Positions 25,291 to 32,283 of a DNA stretch of 32,283 nucleotides are shown here, piece after piece; the stretch's first letter is position 1, and each line of letters opens with the position of its first letter. The stretch is from an uncultured Limimonas sp. (GTDB lineage: Bacteria > Pseudomonadota > Alphaproteobacteria > Kiloniellales > Rhodovibrionaceae). The position numbers and the translations under genes are program-made. Location: assembly GCA_913055855.1 (NCBI GenBank), contig CAJXKW010000024.1, forward strand, positions 1 to 32,283, in the 5' to 3' direction. The notes under the pieces are model-generated. The model was not told the origin of the DNA. It saw only the letters and a program-made list of their open reading frames with translations, and searched no databases.

Positions 25291-26292
25291 ATGTCCGAAC
25301 GCAACCACTCGGCGGACGTGACGAGCCGGGCCTTTTGGGTGACCGGGCCCGGCCAAGGGGCGATCCGTACCGAAAGCCTGCCCGAACCGGACAGCGGCGC
25401 AGTGCACGTGCGCGCCCTGTACAGCGCCATCAGCCGGGGCTCGGAGAGCCTAGTCTTCGCCGGCCGCGTCCCCGAGAGCGAATACGCGCGGATGCGCGCG
25501 CCCTTCCAGGCGGGCGATTTTCCCGCGCCGGTCAAGTACGGCTACGCCAGCGTGGGCGTGGTCGAGGCCGGACGGCCGGACCTCGTTGGAAAGACCGTGT
25601 TCTGCCTGCACCCGCACCAGGACCGCTACCTCGTCCCCGCCGACGCGGTGGTGCCTCTGCCCGACGGTGTGCCCGCGGGCCGCGCGGTCCTGGCGGCGAA
25701 CATGGAAACCGCGGTGAACGCGCTCTGGGACGGCGCGCCGCGCGTCGGCGACCGCATCGCCGTGGTGGGCGGGGGCACCGTGGGCCTGCTCTGCACCGCC
25801 CTGGCCGCACGCATCCCGGGCGCGCGGGTCGAGCTGATCGACCCCGACCCGGGCAAGCGCGGTACCGCGGAAGACCTGGGCGCGTCCGCGGCACACCCGG
25901 ACGATGCGGCGGGCGAGGCGGATCTGGTGATCCACGCCAGCGGCCGGGCCGCGGGCCTGCGCACGGCGCTGGCGCTTGCCGGCTTCGAATCGACGGTGCT
26001 GGAGCTGTCGTGGTACGGCGTCGACGAGGTGCCGGCGCCACTCGGCGGTGCCTTCCACAGCCGGCGCCTGACGCTGGCCTCGTCGCAGGTGGGCAGTGTC
26101 AGCCCGGCACGACGGGCGCGCTGGCCGCACGCGCGCCGGCTTGCGCTTGCCGTATCGCTGCTCGACGATCCCGTTTACGACGGCCTGATCACCGGGGAGA
26201 GCGCGTTCGCCGAGCTGCCCGGCGCGATGGCCGCGCTGAGCCGCGCGCCGGGCGGGACCATCTGCCACCGGGTTCGCTATCCCGAGACCTGA
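25291..26292 (+). CDS. MDR-family (zinc-type alcohol dehydrogenase-like) oxidoreductase
   Basis: Medium-chain dehydrogenase/reductase (333 aa). It has an N-terminal GroES-like part ([33 protein letters not shown]), then the nucleotide-binding Rossmann motif [10 protein letters not shown]. The catalytic-zinc cysteine normally found at the start of the domain is absent (ISRGSE), so a zinc-independent reductase is likely. [18 protein letters not shown] and [23 protein letters not shown] mark a distinct subfamily that I associate with PTPS-like neighbours. The start ATG has GAGGA 10 nt before it; an in-frame ATG 21 codons upstream encodes an Arg-rich run and overlaps the yceI promoter. First gene of a four-gene operon; the substrate is unknown. 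Confidence 0.86.
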   Translation: MSERNHSADVTSRAFWVTGPGQGAIRTESLPEPDSGAVHVRALYSAISRGSESLVFAGRVPESEYARMRAPFQAGDFPAPVKYGYASVGVVEAGRPDLVGKTVFCLHPHQDRYLVPADAVVPLPDGVPAGRAVLAANMETAVNALWDGAPRVGDRIAVVGGGTVGLLCTALAARIPGARVELIDPDPGKRGTAEDLGASAAHPDDAAGEADLVIHASGRAAGLRTALALAGFESTVLELSWYGVDEVPAPLGGAFHSRRLTLASSQVGSVSPARRARWPHARRLALAVSLLDDPVYDGLITGESAFAELPGAMAALSRAPGGTICHRVRYPET

Positions 26293-26304
26293 CGAGGAAC
26301 CGCC

Positions 26305-26730
26305 ATGTACGCCGTCACCGTGCGCGACCGCTTCATGATCGCCCACAGCTTCGCCGGCGAGGCCTTCGGCCCCGCCCAGCGCACCCACGGCGCCACCTAC
26401 GTCACCGACCTGACCCTGCGCCGGCCCGGGCTGAACGGCGACGGGGTGGTCGTGGACATCGCCGCGGCGGCATATTTGCTGAACGCGGTTGTGGGTGAGT
26501 TCAATTTCCGAAACCTCGACGAACTGCCCCAGCTTCAGGGCATGAACACGACCACGGAGGCCATGGCGAAGGTGGTCTTCGACCGCCTGGCCGCGCGCAT
26601 CGCCGAAGGCGCGCTGGGTGCGGACGGCCACGCCCTGACGGAAATGACCGTCACGCTCGCCGAATCCGACGTGGCCTGGGCGAGCTATACCGCGCCCCCG
26701 GCCGAGAACGGCGGGAGCGGCGCGCCGTGA
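26305..26730 (+). CDS. PTPS/QueD-like protein with altered active site
   Basis: T-fold protein (141 aa) related to 6-pyruvoyl/6-carboxy-tetrahydropterin synthase. Zinc ligand candidates His14 (IAHSF) and His28 (THGATY) are kept. The third ligand of the usual HGH motif is Ala30, the catalytic Cys position four residues before the HGH is Ala24, and the usual LDH catalytic pair is replaced around EFNFRNLDEL. The N-T-T-T-E motif (MNTTTEAMAK) and a late Glu (TLAESDVAW) that would bind the pterin ring remain. So it probably binds a pterin- or purine-like ring but does not do QueD chemistry. It starts 12 nt after the dehydrogenase and overlaps the glycosyltransferase by ATGA. Assigning it to queuosine synthesis would be wrong: no queC, queE or queF is nearby. 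Confidence 0.82.
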   Translation: MYAVTVRDRFMIAHSFAGEAFGPAQRTHGATYVTDLTLRRPGLNGDGVVVDIAAAAYLLNAVVGEFNFRNLDELPQLQGMNTTTEAMAKVVFDRLAARIAEGALGADGHALTEMTVTLAESDVAWASYTAPPAENGGSGAP

Positions 26731-27776
26731 GCTGGCTTCACGTCGTCGTTCCCGGCCCCCTGGAGACGCCCACGGGCGGCTTCGTCTACGACCGGCGCAT
26801 GATCGAGGGCCTGCGCGGGCGCGGCTGCGACGTCCGGGTCCACGCGCTGCCGCAGGGCTGGCCGCGACCCGATACCCACGCCTACGAGGCCGCGGCGGCG
26901 GCGTTCGATTCCATACCGGACGGCGTCGCCGTGCTGGTGGACGGGCTCGCGCTGGGTGTGCTTCCGGAACTGGCCGCACAGCACGCCCGCCGGCTGCACC
27001 TGGTCGCCCTGGTGCATCACCCCCTCGCGGCGGAAACCGGGTTGTCCGAGGCGCAGCGCCGGACACTGGCACGCAGCGAGCGCGACGCCCTGGCGCGGGT
27101 CCGGCACGTCGTCACCACCAGCGCCTTCACCGCAGACGCCATGCTCGACTACGGCGTGACCGCGCCGCACCTGAGCGTCATCCCGCCCGGCGTCGCGCCC
27201 GCGACACGCGCCCGCGGCAGCGGGGGCTCGCGCCTGGCACTGCTCAGTGTGGGGGCGGTGATCCCGCGCAAGGGCCACGACCTGCTGCTCAACGCGCTGG
27301 TGGGCCTGACGCACTACCCGTGGCGGCTCGACGTCGTGGGCAGCGAGACCCTGGCCCCCCGGCATGCGGCGGGCGTCCGCCGACTGGCCAATGAGCTCGG
27401 CCTGCACGAGCGCGTGAGCTTTCACGGCGAATTGGACGGGGCGGCACTCGCGGCCGCCTACAACGGTGCCGACCTCTTCGTGCTGGCGTCGCACTACGAG
27501 GGCTATGGCATGGTGCTCAACGAGGCGGTGGCGCACGGCCTGCCGGTGGTCGCCACGGCGGGCGGCGCGGTGCCGTTCACCTTGGCCGAGGGCGCCGGCC
27601 TGCTCGCGCCCGCGGGCGACGTCGAGGGCCTGCGCGCAGCCCTGGCCCGGGTGATGCATGAGTCCGATCTGCGTGCCCGCCTGCGCCGCGGTGCGCAGCA
27701 TGCGGCCTACGGCCTGCCCTCCTGGGAGGACGGCGTGACCCGGCTCATCCGCACGGTGGAGGCGGTTACCCCGTGA
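26727..27776 (+). CDS. GT4-family glycosyltransferase
   Basis: Retaining GT-B glycosyltransferase (349 aa). It starts WLHVVVPGPLETPTGGFVYDRRM, with a Gly-rich acceptor loop. The C-terminal donor domain has VGAVIPRKGHDLLLNAL, then DLFVLASHYEGYGMVLNEAVAHGLPVVAT with the E-x7-E motif of GT4. No membrane segment is seen. Its ATG overlaps the PTPS-like stop and its own stop is overlapped by the methyltransferase start (GTGA), so the four proteins are made together. With a PTPS-like partner the obvious idea is glycosylation of a pterin-like small molecule, as known for cyanobacterial pteridine glycosides; neither the donor nor the acceptor can be read from sequence. Confidence 0.9.
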   Translation: MSWLHVVVPGPLETPTGGFVYDRRMIEGLRGRGCDVRVHALPQGWPRPDTHAYEAAAAAFDSIPDGVAVLVDGLALGVLPELAAQHARRLHLVALVHHPLAAETGLSEAQRRTLARSERDALARVRHVVTTSAFTADAMLDYGVTAPHLSVIPPGVAPATRARGSGGSRLALLSVGAVIPRKGHDLLLNALVGLTHYPWRLDVVGSETLAPRHAAGVRRLANELGLHERVSFHGELDGAALAAAYNGADLFVLASHYEGYGMVLNEAVAHGLPVVATAGGAVPFTLAEGAGLLAPAGDVEGLRAALARVMHESDLRARLRRGAQHAAYGLPSWEDGVTRLIRTVEAVTP

Positions 27777-28636
27777 GCGGTTTCGACGCGCACTGGCTCG
27801 CCCTGCGCGAGGCGGCCGACCGGCGCGCCCGCGCGGATGCCCTGACGCGCATGCTGCGCCGGGCGCTCAGCGGACGCCCGCATCTGACCGTGGTCGACCT
27901 GGGCTGCGGCACGGGCAGCAACCTGCGGCACGTCGCGCCCCAGCTCGGCGGGCGGCAGCACTGGCACCTGGTCGACACCGACCCGAAGCTGCTCGACGCG
28001 GTGCCCGGCGCGGTCGAGGCCTGGGCTGCGGAGGCCGGCGACACGGCGCGCCGCACGGCACCCGGCATGGTCGTCGAAGGGGGCAGTTTCCGCGCCGAGG
28101 TCACCCTGGAACGCCGCGACCTCGCGGCCGACCCGCTGCCCTTGGGGGCGGCCGACGTGGTCACCGCATCCGCCCTGCTCGACCTCGTGGGCCACGCCTG
28201 GCTGGACCGGCTCGTCGCCGCGTGCGCGGCGCAGCGCGCCGCGGCGCTGCTCACGCTGTCCTACGACGGCCGCATCGCCTGGTGGCCCGGGGATACCACG
28301 GACGCCACGGTGCGCGCCCGGGTGAACCGGCATCAGCAGGGCGACAAGGGCTTCGGCCCCGCGCTGGGCCCGCACGCGGCGCAGGCGGCCGCGGAGGTTT
28401 TCCGTTGCGCGGGCTACGAGGTGGAGACGGCGGCGAGCGACTGGCACCTGGATGAGACCGAGGCCGAGCTGCAGCAGCGCCTTCACGCCGAGTGGGCGAG
28501 CGCGGCGAGCCAGGTCGATCCGGCCGACTCGACGTCCGTCGATGCCTGGCTGGCCCGGCGCATGGACCTGCTCGCCGCCGGAACTTCAAACCTCGTGGTC
28601 GGACACACCGACGTGCTCGCGCTGCCGCCGAGCTGA
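27773..28636 (+). CDS. Class I SAM-dependent methyltransferase
   Basis: Predicted methyltransferase (287 aa). Motif I is VVDLGCGTGSNLRHVAP at about residues 41-57, an acidic motif II HLVDTDPKLLD follows, and the post-motif DVVTASALLDLVG comes later. A C-terminal segment begins about residue 150 (LTLSYDGRIAWWPGD). It starts with GTG in a GTGA overlap with the glycosyltransferase. It ends one base before the stop of the convergent RibD-like gene. The substrate is unknown; small-molecule O- or N-methylation in the same pathway is the simplest reading. Confidence 0.86.
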   Translation: MSGFDAHWLALREAADRRARADALTRMLRRALSGRPHLTVVDLGCGTGSNLRHVAPQLGGRQHWHLVDTDPKLLDAVPGAVEAWAAEAGDTARRTAPGMVVEGGSFRAEVTLERRDLAADPLPLGAADVVTASALLDLVGHAWLDRLVAACAAQRAAALLTLSYDGRIAWWPGDTTDATVRARVNRHQQGDKGFGPALGPHAAQAAAEVFRCAGYEVETAASDWHLDETEAELQQRLHAEWASAASQVDPADSTSVDAWLARRMDLLAAGTSNLVVGHTDVLALPPS

Positions 28637-28637
28637 A

Positions 28638-29444
28638 TCAGCCGCGCAGGTCGCAGTCAAACAGGGTGTCCGGCGGCATGGCATAGCTGCACATCCGCGG
28701 CCGCCGGGCCTGCGCCAGGTCGGCGACGGGGGGAAGGTCCAGGCCGGGCCGTCCGGCGCCGATGAGCAGCGGCGCTACCGCAACATGCAGCCGGTCCAGC
28801 GCGCTCGCATCCAGAAAGCGCGACACCGTCCGGCCGCCGCCCTCGACCAGGATGCGCCGCAGCCCCCTTGCCCGAAGCGCCGCCAACACGGCGCCGGGCG
28901 TGAGCGAATCGACGGCAAGCAGCGGCACGGGCGGTTCGGCCGTTGCAACCCCTGGCGGGCGCACCAGCCAGGTCGGCGCGGCGCCGTCGGTGAACAGGCC
29001 CAGGTCCGCGGGCAGCTCGCCGCGCGCATCCAGCACCACGCGCACCGGGTTCGGCCCCGTGCACAGGCGTACGGTGAGCCGGGGATCGTCGGCCAGAACC
29101 GTCCCCGCCCCCACCACCACGGCGTCGCAGAGCGCACGCAGCCGGTGCAGGTGCGTCCGGTTGGCCGCGCCGGTGACGTAATGGGAATGACCTGTCTCGG
29201 TGGCGATCCGCCCGTCCAGGCTCTGTCCGAGCTGTCCCACCACGATGCCCTCGGGCGCGACGGGCGGCAGCAGGGGCAGAAAGAGGTCGAGAAGCTGCGC
29301 CGCGTCGTCGGCGATGGCAGCGTGCGCGGTCCAGCCCTGCGCACCGAGGGTGATCCGTGGGTCGTCCGGCACCCCCGCGCCCTGCGCCAGGCCACACAGC
29401 CAGCCCCAGGCGCTTGCGGCGTCGATGGCCACGCGCCCGGTCAT
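28638..29444 (-). CDS. RibD C-terminal-domain (pyrimidine reductase-like) protein
   Basis: DHFR-fold reductase (268 aa) of the RibD_C/RibG family. After a roughly 65-residue N-terminal part it shows GQLGQSLDGRIATETGHSHY and TGAANRTHLHRLRALCDAV. The NADPH-binding GAGTVLADDPRLTVR and the late ILVEGGGRTVSRFLDASALD follow. There is no deaminase domain, so it is a reductase-only protein like archaeal ArfC-type or stand-alone enzymes rather than the full riboflavin RibD. The ATG overlaps the creatininase stop (TGATG). It converges on the methyltransferase gene with a single base between the stops. A role in a riboflavin/pterin-like pathway is inferred. Confidence 0.85.
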   Translation of the reverse strand: MTGRVAIDAASAWGWLCGLAQGAGVPDDPRITLGAQGWTAHAAIADDAAQLLDLFLPLLPPVAPEGIVVGQLGQSLDGRIATETGHSHYVTGAANRTHLHRLRALCDAVVVGAGTVLADDPRLTVRLCTGPNPVRVVLDARGELPADLGLFTDGAAPTWLVRPPGVATAEPPVPLLAVDSLTPGAVLAALRARGLRRILVEGGGRTVSRFLDASALDRLHVAVAPLLIGAGRPGLDLPPVADLAQARRPRMCSYAMPPDTLFDCDLRG

Positions 29445-30244
29445 CAATCGCGCAGGTTCGCCGGGTCGAAGGCGGCCGTCTCCGCGACCAGCCCGGCCAG
29501 GCAGCGCCCGAAGTGTGCCACCAGCCGCGCGCCCGTCGCCGCATCGGCGGCCGCCGCGTCACCCACCACGCCCGAAGGGTTCAGGTCCTGCGCCAGCCAG
29601 CCGAACCCGATGGCGCCTTCGGGGCGCAGGTGCCGGTTCTGCGCCGCCAGGTTCGCGCTCAGGGACTCGAAGCGTCGCGCCCGGTCCATGCGCACCGTGT
29701 CCGGCGCCAGATGAAGCATCATCGCCGTTTCCACGCGGCCACCGTGGATGCCGTGGGTCAGCTCGTGGTCGTCCATCAACCCCGCGGGCACGCCGAAGCC
29801 GAAATAGCTCGCCTTCACCGCCAGCATGCCGCGCCGCCGGCGCAGGTCCAGGGCCAGGGTGTCCAGCACATGCGTCTGCCCGCCATGCGCGTTGAGCAGC
29901 ACGAGTTTGCGTACCCCCGCATCAGCCACGCTGTCGCCGATACCGGTGAGGTAACGCGTCAGCACCGCATCCTCCGCGCTCAGGGTGCCCGGAAACGCCG
30001 CATGTTCGGCGCTGGTCCCCACACGCACGGGCGGCAGCATCAGCACGGGCAGATCCGCATCGAGGTGATCCCACATCGCCGCAAGGATGCCCTCGGCGAT
30101 GCGCGCATCCGTATCGAGCGGCAGATGCGGGCCGTGCTGCTCCACCGCGCCCAGCGGCAGCACGGCAACCGTGCGAAGCGGGTCGATGCAGCCGAAATCC
30201 TCGGTCGTGAGATCGCCCCAGTTCCGGCGGAGCGCGGCGGTCAT
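29444..30244 (-). CDS. Creatininase-family amidohydrolase (ArfB/MftE-like)
   Basis: Metal-dependent hydrolase (266 aa). The metal site is complete: E35 and H37 in AVEQHG, D46 in LPLDTD, H120 in LNAHGG, and E172 in HGGRVETAMML. Relatives include creatininase, the archaeal deformylase ArfB (FAPy deformylation in riboflavin/F420 synthesis) and mycofactocin MftE; sequence alone does not choose among them. There is no other creatine or mycofactocin gene here, while a RibD-type reductase is directly coupled, so an ArfB-like deformylase is the best guess. It overlaps the PPK2 gene upstream by 4 nt (ATGA). Confidence 0.88.
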   Translation of the reverse strand: MTAALRRNWGDLTTEDFGCIDPLRTVAVLPLGAVEQHGPHLPLDTDARIAEGILAAMWDHLDADLPVLMLPPVRVGTSAEHAAFPGTLSAEDAVLTRYLTGIGDSVADAGVRKLVLLNAHGGQTHVLDTLALDLRRRRGMLAVKASYFGFGVPAGLMDDHELTHGIHGGRVETAMMLHLAPDTVRMDRARRFESLSANLAAQNRHLRPEGAIGFGWLAQDLNPSGVVGDAAAADAATGARLVAHFGRCLAGLVAETAAFDPANLRD

Positions 30245-31065
30245 TCCACATCCCCCGGCACGCGCAGGCCCAGGCGCGTCCGCGCCGCCGCGGCCGCTTC
30301 CGGGTCAACATCGGGCGGTGCGATCTCAAGGCCCTGCGCCAGGGCGTCGTAGATCGTACGCAGCGCGGCGATCCGGCCGTACTTCTTGTTGTCCGCCGGA
30401 ATCACGTGCCACGGGGCCGTGTCGGTCGAGGTGCGGCGCACCATGTCGGTCACTGCGGCCTCGTAGGCGTCGCGCTTTTCGCGATTGCGCACGTCCTCGA
30501 GGCTGATCTTCCAGCGCTTCATGGGATCGTCCAGGCGCTTCTGGAAGCGGGCGTGCTGCTCGGCGTCGCTGATATGCATGAACAGCTTGACGATCCGCAC
30601 GCCGTCGGCGGCAAGCATCCGCTCGAAGGCATTGATCTCGCCGTAAGCGCGCTGCCACGCTTCTGTTCCGGCGAGTTCCTCCACGCGCTCGACCAGGACG
30701 CGGCCGTACCAGGACCGGTCGAACACACCCAGGTTGCCGGGCTCGGGCAGGCGCGACCAGAAGCGTTCCAGGTAGTGCCGCCCCTGCCAACGCTCGCGCG
30801 GCGCGCCGATGGACCAGAAGGTGACCGCGCGCGGCTCCAGCACGCCCGCCATCCGGCGGATGGTGCCGCCCTTGCCGCTGGCGTCCCAGCCCTCGAAGAC
30901 GATCATCGCCCGGGTGCGATGGCGCATGTAGGCGAGCTGGAGGGTGCGCAGGTTCGTCTGCGCCTCCGCGAGCGCCTCGGCATAGCTGTTCTTGGGCAGC
31001 CGCTTCTTCGCCGGCGCGTGGGCCAGCCGGAAGTCCGGGTCGCGCAGGCCCGGGTCTGTGATCAC
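30241..31065 (-). CDS. ppk2: Polyphosphate kinase 2 family protein
   Basis: Polyphosphate-dependent nucleotide kinase (274 aa, single domain). It has RLPKNSYAEALAEAQTNLRTLQ, then Walker A GWDASGKGG at 59-67, followed by GGTIRRMAGVLEPRAV. Later come WQGRHYLERFW, the Walker-B/lid FDRSWYGRVLVERVE near residue 116, and RNREKRDAYEAAVTDMVRRTSTDTAPWHVIPADNK. I placed the start at the GTG overlapping the dksA stop (GTGA), because AGGAG lies 8 nt upstream; an upstream in-frame start would lie inside dksA. The preference for ADP, GDP or AMP cannot be read. Its coupling to a DksA-like gene links it to nutritional stress. Confidence 0.93.
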   Translation of the reverse strand: MITDPGLRDPDFRLAHAPAKKRLPKNSYAEALAEAQTNLRTLQLAYMRHRTRAMIVFEGWDASGKGGTIRRMAGVLEPRAVTFWSIGAPRERWQGRHYLERFWSRLPEPGNLGVFDRSWYGRVLVERVEELAGTEAWQRAYGEINAFERMLAADGVRIVKLFMHISDAEQHARFQKRLDDPMKRWKISLEDVRNREKRDAYEAAVTDMVRRTSTDTAPWHVIPADNKKYGRIAALRTIYDALAQGLEIAPPDVDPEAAAAARTRLGLRVPGDVE

Positions 31066-31418
31066 CGGTCGCGCTCCTGAGCACAGGCGATGCAGAGCAC
31101 CGTCGTGGGATCGATCTGCAGCCGTTTCAAACCGATGGGCTCGCCGCACTCGCCACAGTAGCCGAACTCGCCCTCCTCGATGCGCTGGAACGTCGCCGCG
31201 ATCCGCTGAAGCTCCTGCTTGCGCCGGCGTTCGGCAGCCTCCGACATGGCCTTGTTCTGCAGGGCGTCCATGCGCGACAGGCGGCCTTCGCGCGTCTGGT
31301 CGAGTTCCACGGTGCCCTGCCCGGCCTTCGCCGTTGCGGCAAGTTCCTCCAGCTCGGCCTTGCGGTCGGCGAGCTGTTGCTTGATGGCGTCGATGTCGAT
31401 GTCCGTGCGATCCGTCAT
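31062..31418 (-). CDS. DksA/TraR-family zinc-finger protein
   Basis: RNA-polymerase secondary-channel type regulator (118 aa). It has an N-terminal coiled coil (DAIKQQLADRKAELEELAA...RRRKQELQRIAATFQRIEEGEFG), then a complete zinc finger with C88, C91, C109 and C112 (YCGECG ... LCIACAQ). It is shorter than the DksA of enterics, similar to the many DksA-like paralogues of alphaproteobacteria. It is the first gene of a four-gene minus-strand operon (dksA-like, ppk2, creatininase, RibD-like), each gene overlapping the next. It is divergent from the zinc-ribbon gene. Confidence 0.93.
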   Translation of the reverse strand: MTDRTDIDIDAIKQQLADRKAELEELAATAKAGQGTVELDQTREGRLSRMDALQNKAMSEAAERRRKQELQRIAATFQRIEEGEFGYCGECGEPIGLKRLQIDPTTVLCIACAQERDR

Positions 31419-31570
31419 GCTCGAAGCCTAGACCCGCAACGCGCGCCGCGGCAACGGGGCATGCGCGCCGCCATCGTCATTGGAAAACCACCCGCCGGTT
31501 GCCATATGCTTGACACGGGGACGTCGCCCCGGCGATGCGCCATCTTGGACAGGGAAAGAGGAGCCGCGCC

Positions 31571-31825
31571 ATGCCGCTTTTGATGTGCCCGCACTGCCAG
31601 GAGGGGATGCAGGAAATCAAACGGCACGAGGTGGAGATCGACATCTGCCCCAAGTGCCGCGGCGTCTGGCTGGATCGGGGCGAGCTGGAGAAGCTCCTGG
31701 GCGCGGCCAAGGAAGACCGCGAAGAGATGGACGAGATGCGCCAGCACATCCCGGCCGATAAACAGCCGTACCACAGGAAGAAGAAAAAGAAATCGATGTT
31801 CGACATGCTCGACATCTTCGATTAG
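31571..31825 (+). CDS. TFIIB-type zinc-ribbon protein
   Basis: Small protein (84 aa) of the zf-TFIIB family. A zinc ribbon with four cysteines (MCPHC and ICPKC, spacing about 18) is followed by the invariant RGVWLDRGELEKLL. An acidic/helical linker and a Lys-rich tail (HRKKKKKSMFDMLDIFD) follow. The start is fixed by a strong site AGAGGAG 9 nt upstream. The function of the family is unknown; nucleic-acid or metal binding is usual. Monocistronic as far as visible. Confidence 0.9.
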   Translation: MPLLMCPHCQEGMQEIKRHEVEIDICPKCRGVWLDRGELEKLLGAAKEDREEMDEMRQHIPADKQPYHRKKKKKSMFDMLDIFD

Positions 31826-32023
31826 CGCGGCCCAAGGTCGAAGGGCCATCCGCCGTCCGCGACAGGTGCCGCCCTCGCGGCGCGCGCCCGCGGTCGATCG
31901 TGCCCAGCTTTTGCCAATCGCGTCGGTCCAAGCGGCCGTGTTCCGCGATGCGGGCGGCACACGCCCATTGCCGCCACGGAAACGACGCGCCTTAGTCGGT
32001 TCTAATCGCACGGAGGTTTTCAC

Positions 32024-32283
32024 GTGGACGCCCCAGCGCCCGCCAGCGACAGCCAGTCCCCGGTGGCCGAGGCCGCCCACCGCCGGCGCACCTTTGCCAT
32101 CATCTCGCACCCGGACGCGGGTAAGACCACGCTGACGGAGAAGCTGCTGCTGCACGGCGGCGCCATCCGGCAGGCCGGCGAGGTGCGCGCGAAGGGCGAG
32201 CGCCGCCGCACCCGCTCGGACTGGATGCAGATCGAGCAGCAGCGCGGCATCTCGGTCTCCACCTCGGTGATGACCTTCGAGTA
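32024..32283 (+). CDS. prfC: Peptide chain release factor 3, N-terminus
   Basis: The GTPase that recycles RF1/RF2. The visible 86 residues include the P-loop [22 protein letters not shown] and switch I with [15 protein letters not shown], which separates RF3 from EF-G and LepA. It starts at GTG with a perfect GGAGG 8 nt upstream. It is cut by the right window edge. Confidence 0.95.
   Translation, partial: MDAPAPASDSQSPVAEAAHRRRTFAIISHPDAGKTTLTEKLLLHGGAIRQAGEVRAKGERRRTRSDWMQIEQQRGISVSTSVMTFE

Noticed and set aside
26305..26730. QueD of queuosine synthesis
   Set aside because: Catalytic Cys and one zinc ligand missing and no other queuosine genes in the window.

Overview
The window comes from a very GC-rich bacterial chromosome, most likely an alphaproteobacterium of the Rhodospirillales/Rhodovibrio type. 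The reasons are a glnB-glnA pair, an RpoH-class sigma factor beside an ECF11-type rpoE-chrR pair, a CryB/PhrB-type iron-sulfur cryptochrome, and dense operons with ATGA/GTGA overlaps. The exact taxon cannot be fixed by reading. No phage, transposase, CRISPR array or rRNA was seen.

Left part (1-13.5 kb), mostly housekeeping. A truncated chemoreceptor lies at the left edge. It is followed by a YhaO/YhaN-type nuclease-ATPase repair pair, an alpha/beta-hydrolase whose nucleophile serine is replaced by glutamate, and tRNA-His. glnB-glnA comes next, with a good sigma-54 promoter candidate, then a cloverleaf-like palindromic repeat and a terminator. A small SinR/Cas2-like protein, a HigBA-type toxin-antitoxin pair and valS complete this part.

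Middle part (13.5-25.3 kb), a photo-oxidative (singlet-oxygen) stress island. It holds hemN, an RpoH sigma factor, the anti-sigma factor ChrR, the ECF sigma factor RpoE, and a divergent four-gene lipid operon (FAD oxidoreductase, DUF1365, cyclopropane-fatty-acid-synthase-like methyltransferase, DUF3833). An NTF2-like protein, an SDR, the FeS cryptochrome/(6-4) photolyase and a secreted YceI follow. Five sites here can be aligned to one promoter pattern, (T)GATC[C/G], then exactly 18 nt, then TA. Three are strong (lipid operon, rpoH, yceI) and two are weaker (rpoE, cry). This suggests an RpoE to RpoH cascade plus direct RpoE control of membrane-lipid and DNA repair. The ChrR here has lost both cysteines of its N-terminal zinc site.

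Right part (25.3-31.4 kb) is the most unusual. Four co-directional genes encode an MDR dehydrogenase, a PTPS/QueD-like protein with a dismantled active site, a GT4 glycosyltransferase and a SAM methyltransferase. They converge, with one intervening base, on a RibD-like reductase and a creatininase-family (ArfB/MftE-like) amidohydrolase. The latter two are overlapped by PPK2 and a DksA/TraR zinc-finger gene. The enzyme mix resembles pterin/flavin chemistry with glycosylation and methylation, and the product is unknown. It lies next to a cryptochrome whose family uses a ribityllumazine antenna. A small TFIIB-type zinc-ribbon protein and the start of prfC close the window.
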